In this document: piece by piece, positions 40,501 to 49,380 of the stretch
Position numbering within the stretch: position 1 is the first letter of the stretch
Layout: each line of letters begins with the position of its first letter
The notes under the pieces: generated by a model
What the model saw: only the letters and a program-made list of their open reading frames with translations
Database searches by the model: none
Told to the model about the DNA's origin: nothing
Assembly: GCA_031769625.1 (NCBI GenBank)
Contig: JAUIMM010001424.1
Coordinates: 62,001-126,000, forward strand
Direction: 5' to 3'
DNA: 64,000 nt
From: Taudactylus pleione
Taxonomy: Eukaryota; Chordata; Amphibia; Anura; Myobatrachidae
Translations under genes and position numbers: made by a program

Positions 40501-40900
40501 AGACAGAAGGACTATAGAGGGATTAGACAGCAGCACTACAGAGAGATTAGACAGGAGCACTATAGAGGGATTAGACATAAGGACTACAGAGGGATTAGAC
40601 AGGAGCACTACAGAGGGATTAGACAGCAGCACTACAGAGGGATTAGACAGCAGCACTACAGAGGGATTAGACAGAAGCACTATAGAGGGATTAGACAGAA
40701 GCACTATAGAGGGATTAGACAGAAGCACTATAGAGGGATTAGACAGAAGCACTATAGAGAGATTAGACACAAGGACTATAGAGGGATTAGACAGGAGCAC
40801 TATAGAGGGATTAGACAGGAGCACTATAGAGGGATTAGACAGAAGCACTATAGAGGGATTAGACAGAAGCATTATAGAGAGATTAGACAGAAGCACTATA
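37296..40900. repeat. two tandem copies of a 1,910-bp block within the array
   Basis: 37296-37619 recurs at 39206-39529 and 37643-39082 recurs from 39553, both at +1,910 bp. The copies share the rare GGGATTGGACAGAAGG unit (near 37627 and 39537) and the same variant order. The second copy then continues into a different, simpler run up to 41464. Confidence 0.85.
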
Positions 40901-41707
40901 GAGGGATTAGACAGAAGCACTATAGAGGGATTAGACAGAAGCACTACAGAGGGATAACACAGCAGCACTACAGAGGGATTAGACAGGAGCACTATAGAGG
41001 GATTAGACAGGAGCACTATAGAGGGATTAGACAGGAGCACTACAGAGGGATTAGACAGGAGCACTACAGAGGGTTTAGACAGCAGCACTACAGAGGGATT
41101 AGACAGGAGCACTATAGAGGGATTAGACAGGAGCACTACAGAGGGATTAGACAGGAGCACTATAGAGGGATTAGACAGAAGCACTATAGAGGGATTAGAC
41201 AGGAGCACTATAGAGGGATTAGACAGGAGCACTATAGAGGGATTAGACAGGAGCAGTACAGAGGGATTACACAGAAGCACTACAGAGGGATTAGACAGGA
41301 GCACTATAGAGGGATTAGACAGGAGCACTATAGAGGGATTAGACAGAAGCACTATAGAGGGATTAGACAGGAGTACTATAGAGGGATTAGACAGGAGTAC
41401 TATAGAGGAATTAGACAGGAGCACTATAGAGGGATTAGACAGGAGCACTATAGAGGGATTAGACCACTATAAAACAGTAAAGTGTTGAATATGGTTAAAA
41501 ACAAAAATGAGGATAAAGTTTGCCCACCGCCCATGAGTAAGGGAGCCAATGGCTGCAGGTCATGGTGACTCTAAATTATAGGTTATTAATTGGTAAATAA
41601 CGATATGTAAATGAATCAGCGGAATTGCACAGATATAATAAACTCTCTGGTGTATCCAGTGCACTGAGCTCATCTTTAATAAATTGCTCCTTGTAGGCAG
41701 AACTTAC

Positions 41708-41779
41708 AGGTACTCTAAATGTTTCAGCTTCAGAAAAGCGTCATCAGAAACCACATCAAAGGAACAAGACGTAAATAAC
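41708..41779 (-). CDS. lgi4: LGI family gene (lgi4-like), exon 3: LRR2
   Basis: A 72-nt phase-2 exon with acceptor CTCATTATAG and a consensus donor GTAAGT. It encodes LFTSCSFDVVSDDAF then LKLKHLEYL, very close to the second LGI repeat (LFTSNSFDVISDDAF in LGI1 from memory). The usual ladder Asn is replaced by Cys, matching the Cys at the same position in LRR1. Intron 2 (41780-44840) is 3,061 bp. Downstream, the donor opens the 32-kb intron 3, and the giant 24-bp minisatellite begins about 240 bp into it. Confidence 0.93.
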
Positions 41780-42102
41780 CTATAATGAGAGGAGAGAGGG
41801 GTCAGGATGCTGAGGAGGGGGAGAAGGGGGCTACAGGCAGAGGTAAAGGACAATCCCCCCACCTTATATACAGTACACCCCATCTCATGACACCAGGGGG
41901 CAAAGGTAAAAAGTTTCATGGAAATGATTCTTCACAGTTTACCATGCACAAGTAATGCGCTACCCAGGATATGGCGCTACCCAGGATATTGCGCTCCCCA
42001 GGATATCACGCTACTCAGGATATTACGCTACCCAGGGCGGCCTCTGAAATGCCCAAATCTCATCCATTATATACCGAACCCAAATATTTCTATATAGGCT
42101 AT

Positions 42103-42440
42103 CAGGGGCGTATCTATAATGGGTGCAGAGTGTGCGGGGAACATGGGCCCCTGGGTCCAGGGGGGCCCTGCACTGCACACCTTGGACCCATAATATTACT
42201 TACCTCTCCGGGATCCCACATCGGCACGGGGGTCCGGTGCTGTAAAACAACTTGAAAATGTCCGCCGTGCCCATTTTCCCGGTGACCTGTGCATACACTA
42301 TAGACTCTGAGCACACTCTAGTGCCCAGAGTCTATAACTCCGGCGCTGGCCGCGCACAGCTCAGTGCGCTGCCGGGCGGAGAGGAGGGGTCCCGTGTCGG
42401 AGACTGCACACGGGCCCCCTCCTCTCTAGAAACGCCCCTG
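42103..42440. mobile_element. hAT-type element, 338 bp, with 8-bp target duplication
   Basis: Ends CAGGGGCGT and ACGCCCCTG are inverted. Flanks TAGGCTAT (42095-42102) and TGGGCTAT (42441-42448) form an 8-bp duplication with one mismatch. The interior has a hairpin around the AGACTCTGAGCACACTCTAG/GAGTCT region (42300-42335). A related left end, CAGGGGTGTAACTAGG, occurs at 51107. Confidence 0.85.
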
Positions 42441-42641
42441 TGGGCTATGTTGTAATTTTGAAACACTATGGAAGTAATGCCACTCAGTTTATACCATCAC
42501 ATTTTGCTAAAGCTAATTGCCTAAGATAACTGCCTTACGTTGCCAGAGATGTAGATGCCATGGGGCCCTAAGCTAGACACTAATTTGGGCCCCCTTTCTC
42601 CCCGTCATTTAAAAAAACAAAAAAACAAACAGTTTTAACAG

Positions 42642-42774
42642 TAGAGATGAGCAGCTCGGTTTTGGCTGAGATCTTCCTGCTAAATTTGGATCAAAAAACG
42701 AGGCACAACGTCAACTTTCACGGACACCTGACCTTGGTGGGAAGATCTGAGCCAAAGCGAACTGCTCATCTCTA
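42642..42774. mobile_element. TAGAGATGAGC MITE, 133 bp
   Basis: TAGAGATGAGCAGCTCGG at the left pairs with GCGAACTGCTCATCTCTA at the right; AGATCTTCC/GGAAGATCT-like segments pair inside. Flanks TTTAACAG and CTTAAAAG agree at 6 of 8 positions, compatible with an eroded hAT 8-bp duplication. Confidence 0.75.
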
Positions 42775-42887
42775 CTTAAAAGTGAGTTTGAGCAGTCCGG
42801 GCCTGTGAGCAATCAGTCAGGTTCTGCTTCCTCGTGATCTGCCCCAGACTGATATGTTCTCCTATCAACAAAAGCAGGAGCATAGAG

Positions 42888-44126
42888 CAGAGGTTATCAA
42901 ACTCGGTCCTCAGGACCTCACACAGGTCATATTTTTCAGGTCACCTGACAGGTGCACAGGTGTAGTCATTACTCATTGACACATTTCCCAGGTCACTTAG
43001 CTGGTGCACAGGTGTAATCAATACTCACTGACATATTTCTCAGGTCACCCAGCAGGTGCACAGGTGTATTCATTACTCACTGACACATTTCTGAAGTCAT
43101 CCATCAGGTGCACAGGTGTATTCATTATTCACTGACACATTTTCCAGGTTACCCAGCAGGTGCACAGGTGTATTCATTACTCACTGACTCATTTCCCAGG
43201 TCAGTCAGCAGGTGCACAGGTGTAGTCATTACTCACTGACACATTTCCCAGGTCACCCAGCAGGTGCACAGGTGTATTCATTACTCACTGACACATTTCT
43301 GAAGTCATCCATCAGGTGCACAGGTGTATTCATTATTCACTGACACATTTTCCAGGTTACCCAGCAGGTACACAGGTGTATTCATTATTCACTGACACAT
43401 TTTCCAGGTTACCCAGCTGGTGCACAGGTGTAATCATTACTCACTGATATATTTCTCAGGTCACCCAGCAGGAGCACAGGTGTATTCATTACTCACTGAC
43501 TCATTTCCCAGGTCACCCAGCAGATGCACAGGTGTATTCATTACTCAGTAACACATTTCCCAGGTCACCCAGCAGGTGCACAGGTGTAGTCATTACTCAC
43601 TGACACATTTTAAAAGATCCACAGGTGGAGCTAATTATTTCACTTGTGATTCTGTTAGGAGACTTGGAAAACATGCACTGTTTGGAGTCCTGAGGACCAA
43701 GTTTAAGAACCTGTGGCATAGAACACACTCAGCAGTCTATATCAGAGGTTCTCAGCTCCAGTCCTCAAGTACTTTGACCAACAGGTCATGTTTTGTGGAT
43801 TTCTATAATCATGCACTCCCTTTTCATCTATGTTGCTGGTTCAGTAATTATCCCACCTGCTTCCACAGACAGAAATCATCAAAACATGACCTGCTGGGGA
43901 AACTTGAGGGCTGAGGTTGAGAACCTTTGGTCTGTATCACAGGTTCTCAAACTCGGTCCTCAGGACCCCAAACAGTGCATGTTTTCCAGGTCTCATCACA
44001 AAACTGCAATTGAGATAATTAGCTTTTAAAATGTGTCAGTGAGTAATGAATACACCTGTGCTCCTGCTGGGTGGCTTGGAAAAAGTGAACTGTGTGGGGT
44101 CCTGAGGACCGAGTTTGAGAACCACT
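42888..44126. mobile_element. hAT-like element with internal minisatellite and nested copy
   Basis: Left end CAGAGGTTATCAAACTCGGT then CCTCAGGAC; right end GTCCTGAGGACC then GAGTTTGAGAACCACTG, inverted. CAGNGGTTCTCAA-type ends are typical of hAT MITEs. A second pair of such ends (about 43745 and 43935-43975) lies inside, indicating nesting or internal duplication. The middle holds the 52-bp minisatellite described separately. Confidence 0.75.
42930..43612. repeat. 52-bp minisatellite, about 13 units
   Basis: The unit contains CAGCAGGTGCACAGGTGTAT followed by TCATTACTCACTGACACATT. Spacing between GGTGCACAGG copies is 52 bp (for example 42951 and 43003). The array sits inside the hAT-like element; single degenerate units outside the array (about 44030-44075, inverted) show that the unit derives from the element body. 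Confidence 0.9.
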
Positions 44127-44189
44127 GCTCTACATCATAGCAAGAGTCTTATTAGGCAGGAGCACACCCAGACCATAAAGTAGACCTTC

Positions 44190-44540
44190 ATGTTTGCGGA
44201 ATCAGTATGAAATACCGCCGGCCCTGTGGCCGACAGTTCGAATCCCAGCAGCGGCAGGCCGACAGAAGCAGAGTTCCCGGCAGCGGAAGCCAGACAGCGC
44301 TGAAAATCCCGATCGTGCCTAAGGTAAGTATCTACTAACCTAACCTAACCCCCTAACCCTAACCCTCCTTAGGGGTGCCTAACCCTAACCTCCCCCCCGG
44401 TCTCCTGGCGTCGGGTAAATGACAGGCGTCTAGATATAGACGCCGGTCATTTATCCCACGCCGGGATAAAGCAATCGGGAAGCCGGCTGTCGGGATTAAG
44501 ACAGTCGGTTTCCCGATTGCATCCCCATGTTTGCACGTGC
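44190..44540. mobile_element. fold-back-like element with CCTAACCCTAACCC tracts
   Basis: GC-rich sequence with GGCCGACAG/CGGCTGTCGGGATT-type complementary pieces, a hairpin (AGACGCC...GGCGTCT near 44425-44445) and telomere-like CTAACCCTAACCC tracts at 44336-44390. Probably another non-autonomous element; exact ends not resolved. Confidence 0.5.
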
Positions 44541-44639
44541 CAGGAGGACACACAGGGCCTCATTGAGAGGCACTCGCACATTTGTCGCTGACGAGTGACC
44601 GCCATTAGACGCAGCCACCCACCTCTTTTTGAATGACTA

Positions 44640-44840
44640 CCGATATCCGTTTAAAATAATTAGAAACACAAACATTTCATTGCCTCAAAGAAAAAAAAAA
44701 ACACTGTCAAATTAGAAATTACTGCAGCTAATTAGGATTTTTAGAGATCCATTTATTTCTGGCAGCAAACGAGTGCATCAGAAGAAAATGAAAGTCGGTA
44801 ATTACCTAATTACTAATTAGCACACAATGATAATACGTAC
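44640..44840. promoter_or_regulatory. AT-rich stretch with clustered TAATTA/TAATTAG motifs beside exon 2
   Basis: Within 200 bp of the exon 2 donor there are several homeodomain-type cores: AAATAATTAG, AGCTAATTAGG, GGTAATTACCTAATTAC and TAATTAGCAC. No inverted repeat or transposon end was seen here. It could be an intronic enhancer, but AT-rich sequence gives such motifs by chance. Confidence 0.25.
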
Positions 44841-44912
44841 AGAATCTGCATTGTCTGTGAGGGAGAAAAGCTGTCAGGTGGGATGCTGGTGAATCCACAT
44901 CTTAGGAACGAG
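44841..44912 (-). CDS. lgi4: LGI family gene (lgi4-like), exon 2: LRR1
   Basis: A 72-nt exon between acceptor TTACAG and donor GTACGT, with phase 2 on both sides (1 nt, 23 codons, 2 nt). This is the expected one-LRR-per-exon unit of LGI genes. The product reads SFLRCGFTSI then PPDSF, aligning with the first LGI repeat (family pattern SFxRxGFTxI...SF). The residue at the LRR asparagine-ladder position is Cys rather than the Ser or Thr I recall in mammalian LGI1 and LGI4. It is too short to be seen as an open reading frame on its own and was located by motif and splice signals. Intron 1 is 3,030 bp. Confidence 0.85.
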
Positions 44913-45293
44913 CTGTAAGAAACATAATTAGGAGATTTAATGAACCGTGTAACAGGGACAGGAACCTGCAAATGCTACGGCTCGTACGATGTCCTATTAA
45001 ACATGTCGCCTTCCCGCGCTAGGAGCAGCCATTTTGTGAGCGGAACAAATAGTCAATAAAATAAAGAGTTGCAAATCACTAGAGCGGAGGACATTGACTG
45101 AACGTTTAAGTAGAGCGAAGCGATGTTGTTCCTGTGCACAATAGACTATCAGGGGCTCAGTTGGCGCAGCAAACCTTGCGTGATTTCACACGGCACTTTT
45201 AGATGGGTGGAACGGGGCAAGATGTGGGCATTCAAACGTAGGGCAAGCACAGAAAGAATGTGTACTTGGTTCTTGTAAATGTGAGCGCATATA

Positions 45294-45824
45294 GGGCCTA
45301 ATCCGGAGGTGGACGTAAAGGAGATGTTGGCAGAATTGAGCAACTATTTGCTACTGCGCAAGAGTTCCGCTGAGTGTACGCTATTGTGTATGGGAACGCT
45401 GGCATTAGGCGAGGCAAAACCATGGACGTTTCTGGGCGGTGACAGGGAGGTGGCCAGAAGTGATTGTAAATAAAGGCCGTGTTATGGGCGTGTTATGGGC
45501 GTGTCTATGCAAGCGACTACATTCTCAGACGCAGAGCCACAGCTACAGACGCCATGTTTAGCCAGAGTTGAGAAGTAGACGCTGTGCAGCCATAGGCTGG
45601 TGCAATGGTTGATTGTGAACAGGATGATGCAATGATGATGAATTGTTTAGAACCACCGGAGTAATTACACCATCCACGGGCATTGAACGTGGCGTTCCAG
45701 GGCTAGCACGCTTGCTGGTACAGATGGGGAAAGCTGAAACTACTATTTGCATATTACAACTGCTGCGACTCCACCAAAAAAATCGCAATAATGGCTGCAA
45801 TAGCGTCCACCTCTGAATCAGCCT
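45294..45824. mobile_element. MITE, GGGCCTGATTCAG family
   Basis: Left end GGGCCTAATCCGGAGG and right end CTCTGAATCAGCC are inverted relatives of the family ends at 46932. Flanks are ATA/GTA. The interior includes GGGCGTGTTATGGGCGTGT and is non-coding. Lies in intron 1. Confidence 0.55.
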
Positions 45825-46217
45825 GTAGTCCGGGAAAAAGATGTGCGTGCACCTGAGAAAGACGTATTATTTGCGGGTGATCCGGGGGGATATGCAAATA
45901 GCCGAGGCTAATAGCTGGCACTAGCAAACCACTTGTGATTGGCTGTTTGCACACACTCTGCCGTCTCTGATTGGTTCCTTCTTGCTGTATTAGAGAGGTT
46001 TGTGCAGTTTAATGGATGCCCAATAGGGAATGTGTTTGCTGCACATAAGATAAATGACTTACAACATGGTCGCTATAAGAAACGCCTCTCCCCACTCTGC
46101 ATAGGGCAGAAATACAGGGTTTTTGCTTTTTCTAGAGGAATTTATAGTGATTTTATGACCAACTCTACAAAAAAAACCCTCAGTCATTTACTTTATAGTA
46201 GGACACTGGTGGAAAAT

Positions 46218-46278
46218 GTATACAGCCACAATGTATACAGCCACAATGTATACAGCCACAATGTATACAGCCACAACA
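46218..46278. repeat. 15-bp tandem repeat, 4 units
   Basis: Four exact copies of ATGTATACAGCCACA in intron 1. Confidence 0.97.
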
Positions 46279-46928
46279 GCTGACAAGCACGATAAAGGGA
46301 CGTATAAATTATAATATCCTGAGATAGTGACGCTGTCATGTACAGTTTGTAATATGAAGGTGACTTTTCACTGCAGATCGTCTCGAGCTACGATTTTTAT
46401 TTTGCACATATTGTAGTTACCATGGCGATGGAAGGTTTGGGATTTTACTGTATTTCTTTGAAGTGATACCTTTTTATCTCATGCCATTGTGTATATGATA
46501 ACACATTTCTCACCCACTTATCTCTTATAATATGGTGGTGGGTGTTTAAAAGTTTGGAGAATGTGAAGAACTATGTGTCAGCTAATAGTGTCGGCAGAGT
46601 GCCATGTCAGTAACCGTTTCATGACACCTTACACTGACTTCTGCAAGTGTATCAGGTTGAGAAATCATTGCAACGTGTTCATTACATCACTATAAATCAG
46701 GCACAGATCGCCCGAGCTGCAGGTATTCAGGTGCTGCCAAATCAGATGCTTAGATACAGGATTCAGAGCTGCACAACTGCTGTATTAGTTGTCTGGTATT
46801 CACGTGAGTCGGGTGGATGTTCAGTTGTTATAGACCCTGAGGATCCATCTGCAGACCTACAATGCTCGTCTATTTGTCCACCCGACGCGTTTTATGGTTT
46901 ATGACCACTTGGAAGCACTTTTATAAAC
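46279..46928. other. unassigned intron 1 sequence
   Basis: No exon, RNA gene or repeat recognised. The open frame at 46647-46904 has no family features. Confidence 0.35.
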
Positions 46929-46931
46929 TCA

Positions 46932-47453
46932 GGGCCTGATTCAGAGCGTTTTTTTTTTGGGGGGGGGGGAAGCGGCCTCTTGGACGCTCGCATACCTGTG
47001 GGTTACCACCCACAGCTTATGCGAGCGTCCATGATGATGGTCGCGATGGTCAAGACCATCGCGACCATCGGGCTTGTGACGAGACCCTTGCGGTAGGGTC
47101 TTGTTGACCGCAAGCCCTGGAGTGATTTTGGCTCTATCAGAGCCAAAAGCACTCCCACTGACATCATTAGTGATGTCAGTGGGGCCGGACCCAGACGGAC
47201 CCAGACGGTCCCATGGGAACGCCTCCGTCTGGGCAGCCACGCCCCCAGCACGCCCACCATAGGGGGCCTGCTGTCACTCACCATCGACAGCACGCCCCCT
47301 TTGGTGCGAGACCCATAACGACGGCTTCCCCGTCGTTATTCGGGTCTCACGCATGCGCACGATGGAGGCGCCTCCATCGTGCGCATGCGCATTTGGGCAA
47401 CAGCGACCCGCTTGCGAGCGCTCAGCGCTCGCGAGCGGGTCTGAATCAGGTCC
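46932..47453. mobile_element. MITE, GGGCCTGATTCAG family, TCA target duplication
   Basis: Ends GGGCCTGATTCAGAGCG and CGGGTCTGAATCAGGTCC are inverted and flanked by TCA on both sides (46929-46931, 47454-47456). The interior contains several strong hairpins (GATGGTCGCGATGGTC paired with GACCATCGCGACCATC; TGACATCA...TGATGTCA; GCGCATGCGCAC blocks). Best-preserved family copy in the window, in intron 1. Confidence 0.88.
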
Positions 47454-47527
47454 TCAGTGTGGGCAAATTTATTAATATTACATGTGGGGCAAAACGTGCG
47501 CTAAGCAATAGCCACCAATGAGACCAG

Positions 47528-47890
47528 GGTCAGACTGGGGCTAAATTTTGGCCTTGGCACTTTTAATGTTCGCGCATGGAAATAGGGGCCTGGGCACATG
47601 TCATGGGGTGGCCACTTATCACGGGGTGCTGTGAGTCTCAGGCCTTGCGACACACCCTGTTTTGCCGGATGAGCAAAGCGTCAGGAGGTGTAGCTGCTCA
47701 AGCAGGCCCTCATCCGGTCGGACCGGCCCATCAGGCCATCTGCCCTTCTGGCATTTGCCAGAAATGCCAGATGGCCAATCCGCCTATAAATGAGATGCTC
47801 GCCTACCTTGTGAAATGCGCACTAGACAGGCAGAAGCTTATTGCTGATTGGTTGCCCTGGTTCATAGCCAATTTAAAACCTTAGTAAGCT
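47528..47890 (+). mobile_element. dispersed repeat fragment, partner of 8201-8475
   Basis: Carries the shared GACCGGCCCATCAGGCCATC and a perfect local hairpin TCTGGCATTTGCCAG/AAATGCCAGA. Family unknown. It ends just before exon 1 of the lgi4-like gene. Confidence 0.45.
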
Positions 47891-47942
47891 GTTAGTAAAT
47901 GAGCCCCCCTGAGGGATAAGAAAGGCGCCAGTGGGTTCTTAC

Positions 47943-48130
47943 ATGGAGATGATATCCAGGGAATACGTTTTAGGTATGTAGCTTGATCCATCGCACAGGA
48001 CATTATCCATGGTGCAGTTACAGGTTGCAGGACACTTCCACTTTGGGGGTCTCGCTGCTCGCATCAGACACGAGGGAACGAGACCCAGGACGAAAATCAC
48101 TCCAACCGACAGATAGAATGAGAGCCCCAT
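47943..48130 (-). CDS. lgi4: LGI family gene (lgi4-like), exon 1: signal peptide and LRRNT
   Basis: First coding exon of a secreted leucine-rich-repeat glycoprotein. LGI proteins bind ADAM22/ADAM23-type receptors; LGI4 is known as a Schwann-cell factor for peripheral myelination. The exon encodes 62 codons plus 2 nt. Residues 1 to about 24 form a hydrophobic signal peptide (core VIFVLGLVPS). An LRRNT cap follows, with cysteines at residues 33, 37, 39 and 46 (Cx3CxCx6C). The RPPKxKCP lead resembles LGI4, whereas CPATCNCTxDN is closer to LGI1. The start ATG has A at -3 and G at +4, a strong Kozak context, and is the only Met before the signal peptide. The donor is AT|GTAAG, phase 2, and joins exon 2 to give an Ile codon. 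Family assignment is firm. The lgi4 rather than lgi1 call is inferred because the sequence is too diverged for the strongly conserved LGI1. Confidence 0.88.
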
Positions 48131-48600
48131 TGTCCCTGTGTCTTCGGTGAAGATTTTCTTTAATTCCTCAATTTACTTTGAACATTTTATGTTCTTACCA
48201 GTCTCATCCTTTATTTACTATCTAAATTAGTGTCCCCTTCTCCGTCTTTCTAGAGCATGGGACCTTCCGCCCCTCCTGCTATCTCGCTGCCCTTCTCAGT
48301 CACCTCTCCGATCTATCTACACCCCAACTCCATAGTCTCTTTCAGGTGCCCTCTGTCCAATCATCTTTCTTTGCCCCTTTGCAGAGGGTATTTCTATCCG
48401 GTAATGTTCTTTAATTTCGTCACCACGACCCTTTTCTAGTCTGTTTTATGCAGAAGTTCTCGTTCTGTAAATAGAAACAAACAGAAACATTAAATATCAT
48501 AATAAATGAAATATAAATCATTTCCGCTTACACTAAGGTGGGGGTGGGGACTGTAATAGTCGGCGAGATGCCTATCACCATGATTCCGGCGAATCTGCGG
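48131..48600 (-). promoter_or_regulatory. sequence upstream of the lgi4-like start codon
   Basis: Should contain the 5' UTR and possibly the promoter of the minus-strand gene. I see no CpG island and no convincing TATA box at a plausible distance. A GT-AG donor-like ACTGGTAAGAAC lies on the minus strand near 48190, so a 5' non-coding exon cannot be excluded. Confidence 0.3.
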
Positions 48601-48615
48601 CAATATAGTGGGGCC

Positions 48616-48832
48616 AGTGATGTGCGGTGAGGTGAGGCAGAGCCTCTCCTGTCATACTTAGATATACTCCAGAGTTTTGACTATAAAAATGATAAGAAAA
48701 ATCTAAATAAAATATTATAAATATTCTCTTTGTATTATTCTAGTCATTTTTATAGTCAAAACTCTGGAGTAATAATTGTATGGTAGGTGAGGCGCTGCCT
48801 CCCTGTCTATCTTTTCCACACATCCCTGATCA
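48616..48832. mobile_element. MITE with CAGTGATGTGCGGTGAGG ends
   Basis: Left end CAGTGATGTGCGGTGAGG; right end ACACATCCCTG is a weak inverted match. The interior has a long perfect inverted repeat: CTCCAGAGTTTTGACTATAA at about 48668 and TTATAGTCAAAACTCTGGAG at about 48750. The same end sequence seeds the minisatellite that follows. Confidence 0.75.
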
Positions 48833-48934
48833 AAACTCACCATATTCCCAGCACTATATACTGCTGCACCTCTGTATAATGCCCACATGTACCCTCAGGT
48901 TCATATATATGTATCTGTAATTCTAGCTCTGATA

Positions 48935-49378
48935 ATAGCCAGTGCCTCCCCAGCCATGTACCTCACCGCACGTCACTGCCAGTGCCTCCCCAGCCATTTA
49001 CCTCACCGTACGTCACTGCCAGTGCGTCCCCAGCCCTTTACCTCACCGTACGTCACTGCCTGTGCCTCCCCAGCCATTTACCTCACCGCACGTCACTACC
49101 AGTGCCTCCCCAGCCATTTACTTTACCGCACATCACTGCCAGTGCCTCCCCAGCCATTTACCTCACCGCACGTCACTACCAGTGCCTCCCCAGCCATTTA
49201 CTTTACCGCACATCACTGCCAGTGCCTCCCCAGCCATTTACCTCACCGCACGTCACTGAGAGTGCCTCCCCAGCCATTTACCTCACCGCACGTCACTGAC
49301 AGTGCCTCCACAGCCATTTACCTCACCGCACGTCACTGACAGTGCCTCCCCAGCCATTTACCTCACCGCACATCACTG
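48935..49378. repeat. 40-bp minisatellite, about 11 units, built from a transposon end
   Basis: The unit contains CAGTGCCTCCCCAGCCATTT and ACCTCACCGCACGTCACTG; spacing is 40 bp. The second half is the reverse complement of the CAGTGATGTGCGGTGAGG end at 48616. The array ends in CCTCACCGCACATCACTG, an intact transposon terminus. Three overlapping open frames encode the same repeat and are not genes. Confidence 0.95.
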
Positions 49379-49380
49379 AG

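Larger units (their letters stand above)
10085..41464. repeat. giant 24-bp minisatellite, about 1,300 units, filling lgi4-like intron 3
   Basis: An uninterrupted array of a 24-bp unit made of GGATTAGACAGAAGC and ACTATAGAG (plus strand). Single-base variants are common (AGG/ACA/CAG after GAC, ATT for ACT, GAGA for GAGG). Irregular units include TTAGACTGGGATTAGACAG, ACACTATAGAGAGGTTAG, TTTTATAGAGCGATTACAC and shortened GAGAGCACTATAGAG steps. The consensus has no CpG. It is open in two plus-strand frames and one minus-strand frame because 24 is divisible by 3, which gives open frames such as 10156-14061 (minus) and 10820-14086 (plus). These are not genes. The array lies wholly within intron 3 of the minus-strand gene. 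Confidence 0.98.

Noticed and set aside
10085..41464. CRISPR-like array
   Set aside because: Units are directly adjacent with no unique spacers, and the genome is eukaryotic.
48887..49339. 150-codon Ser/Pro/Thr-rich open frame
   Set aside because: Product of the 40-bp minisatellite; three overlapping plus-strand frames encode the same repeat.
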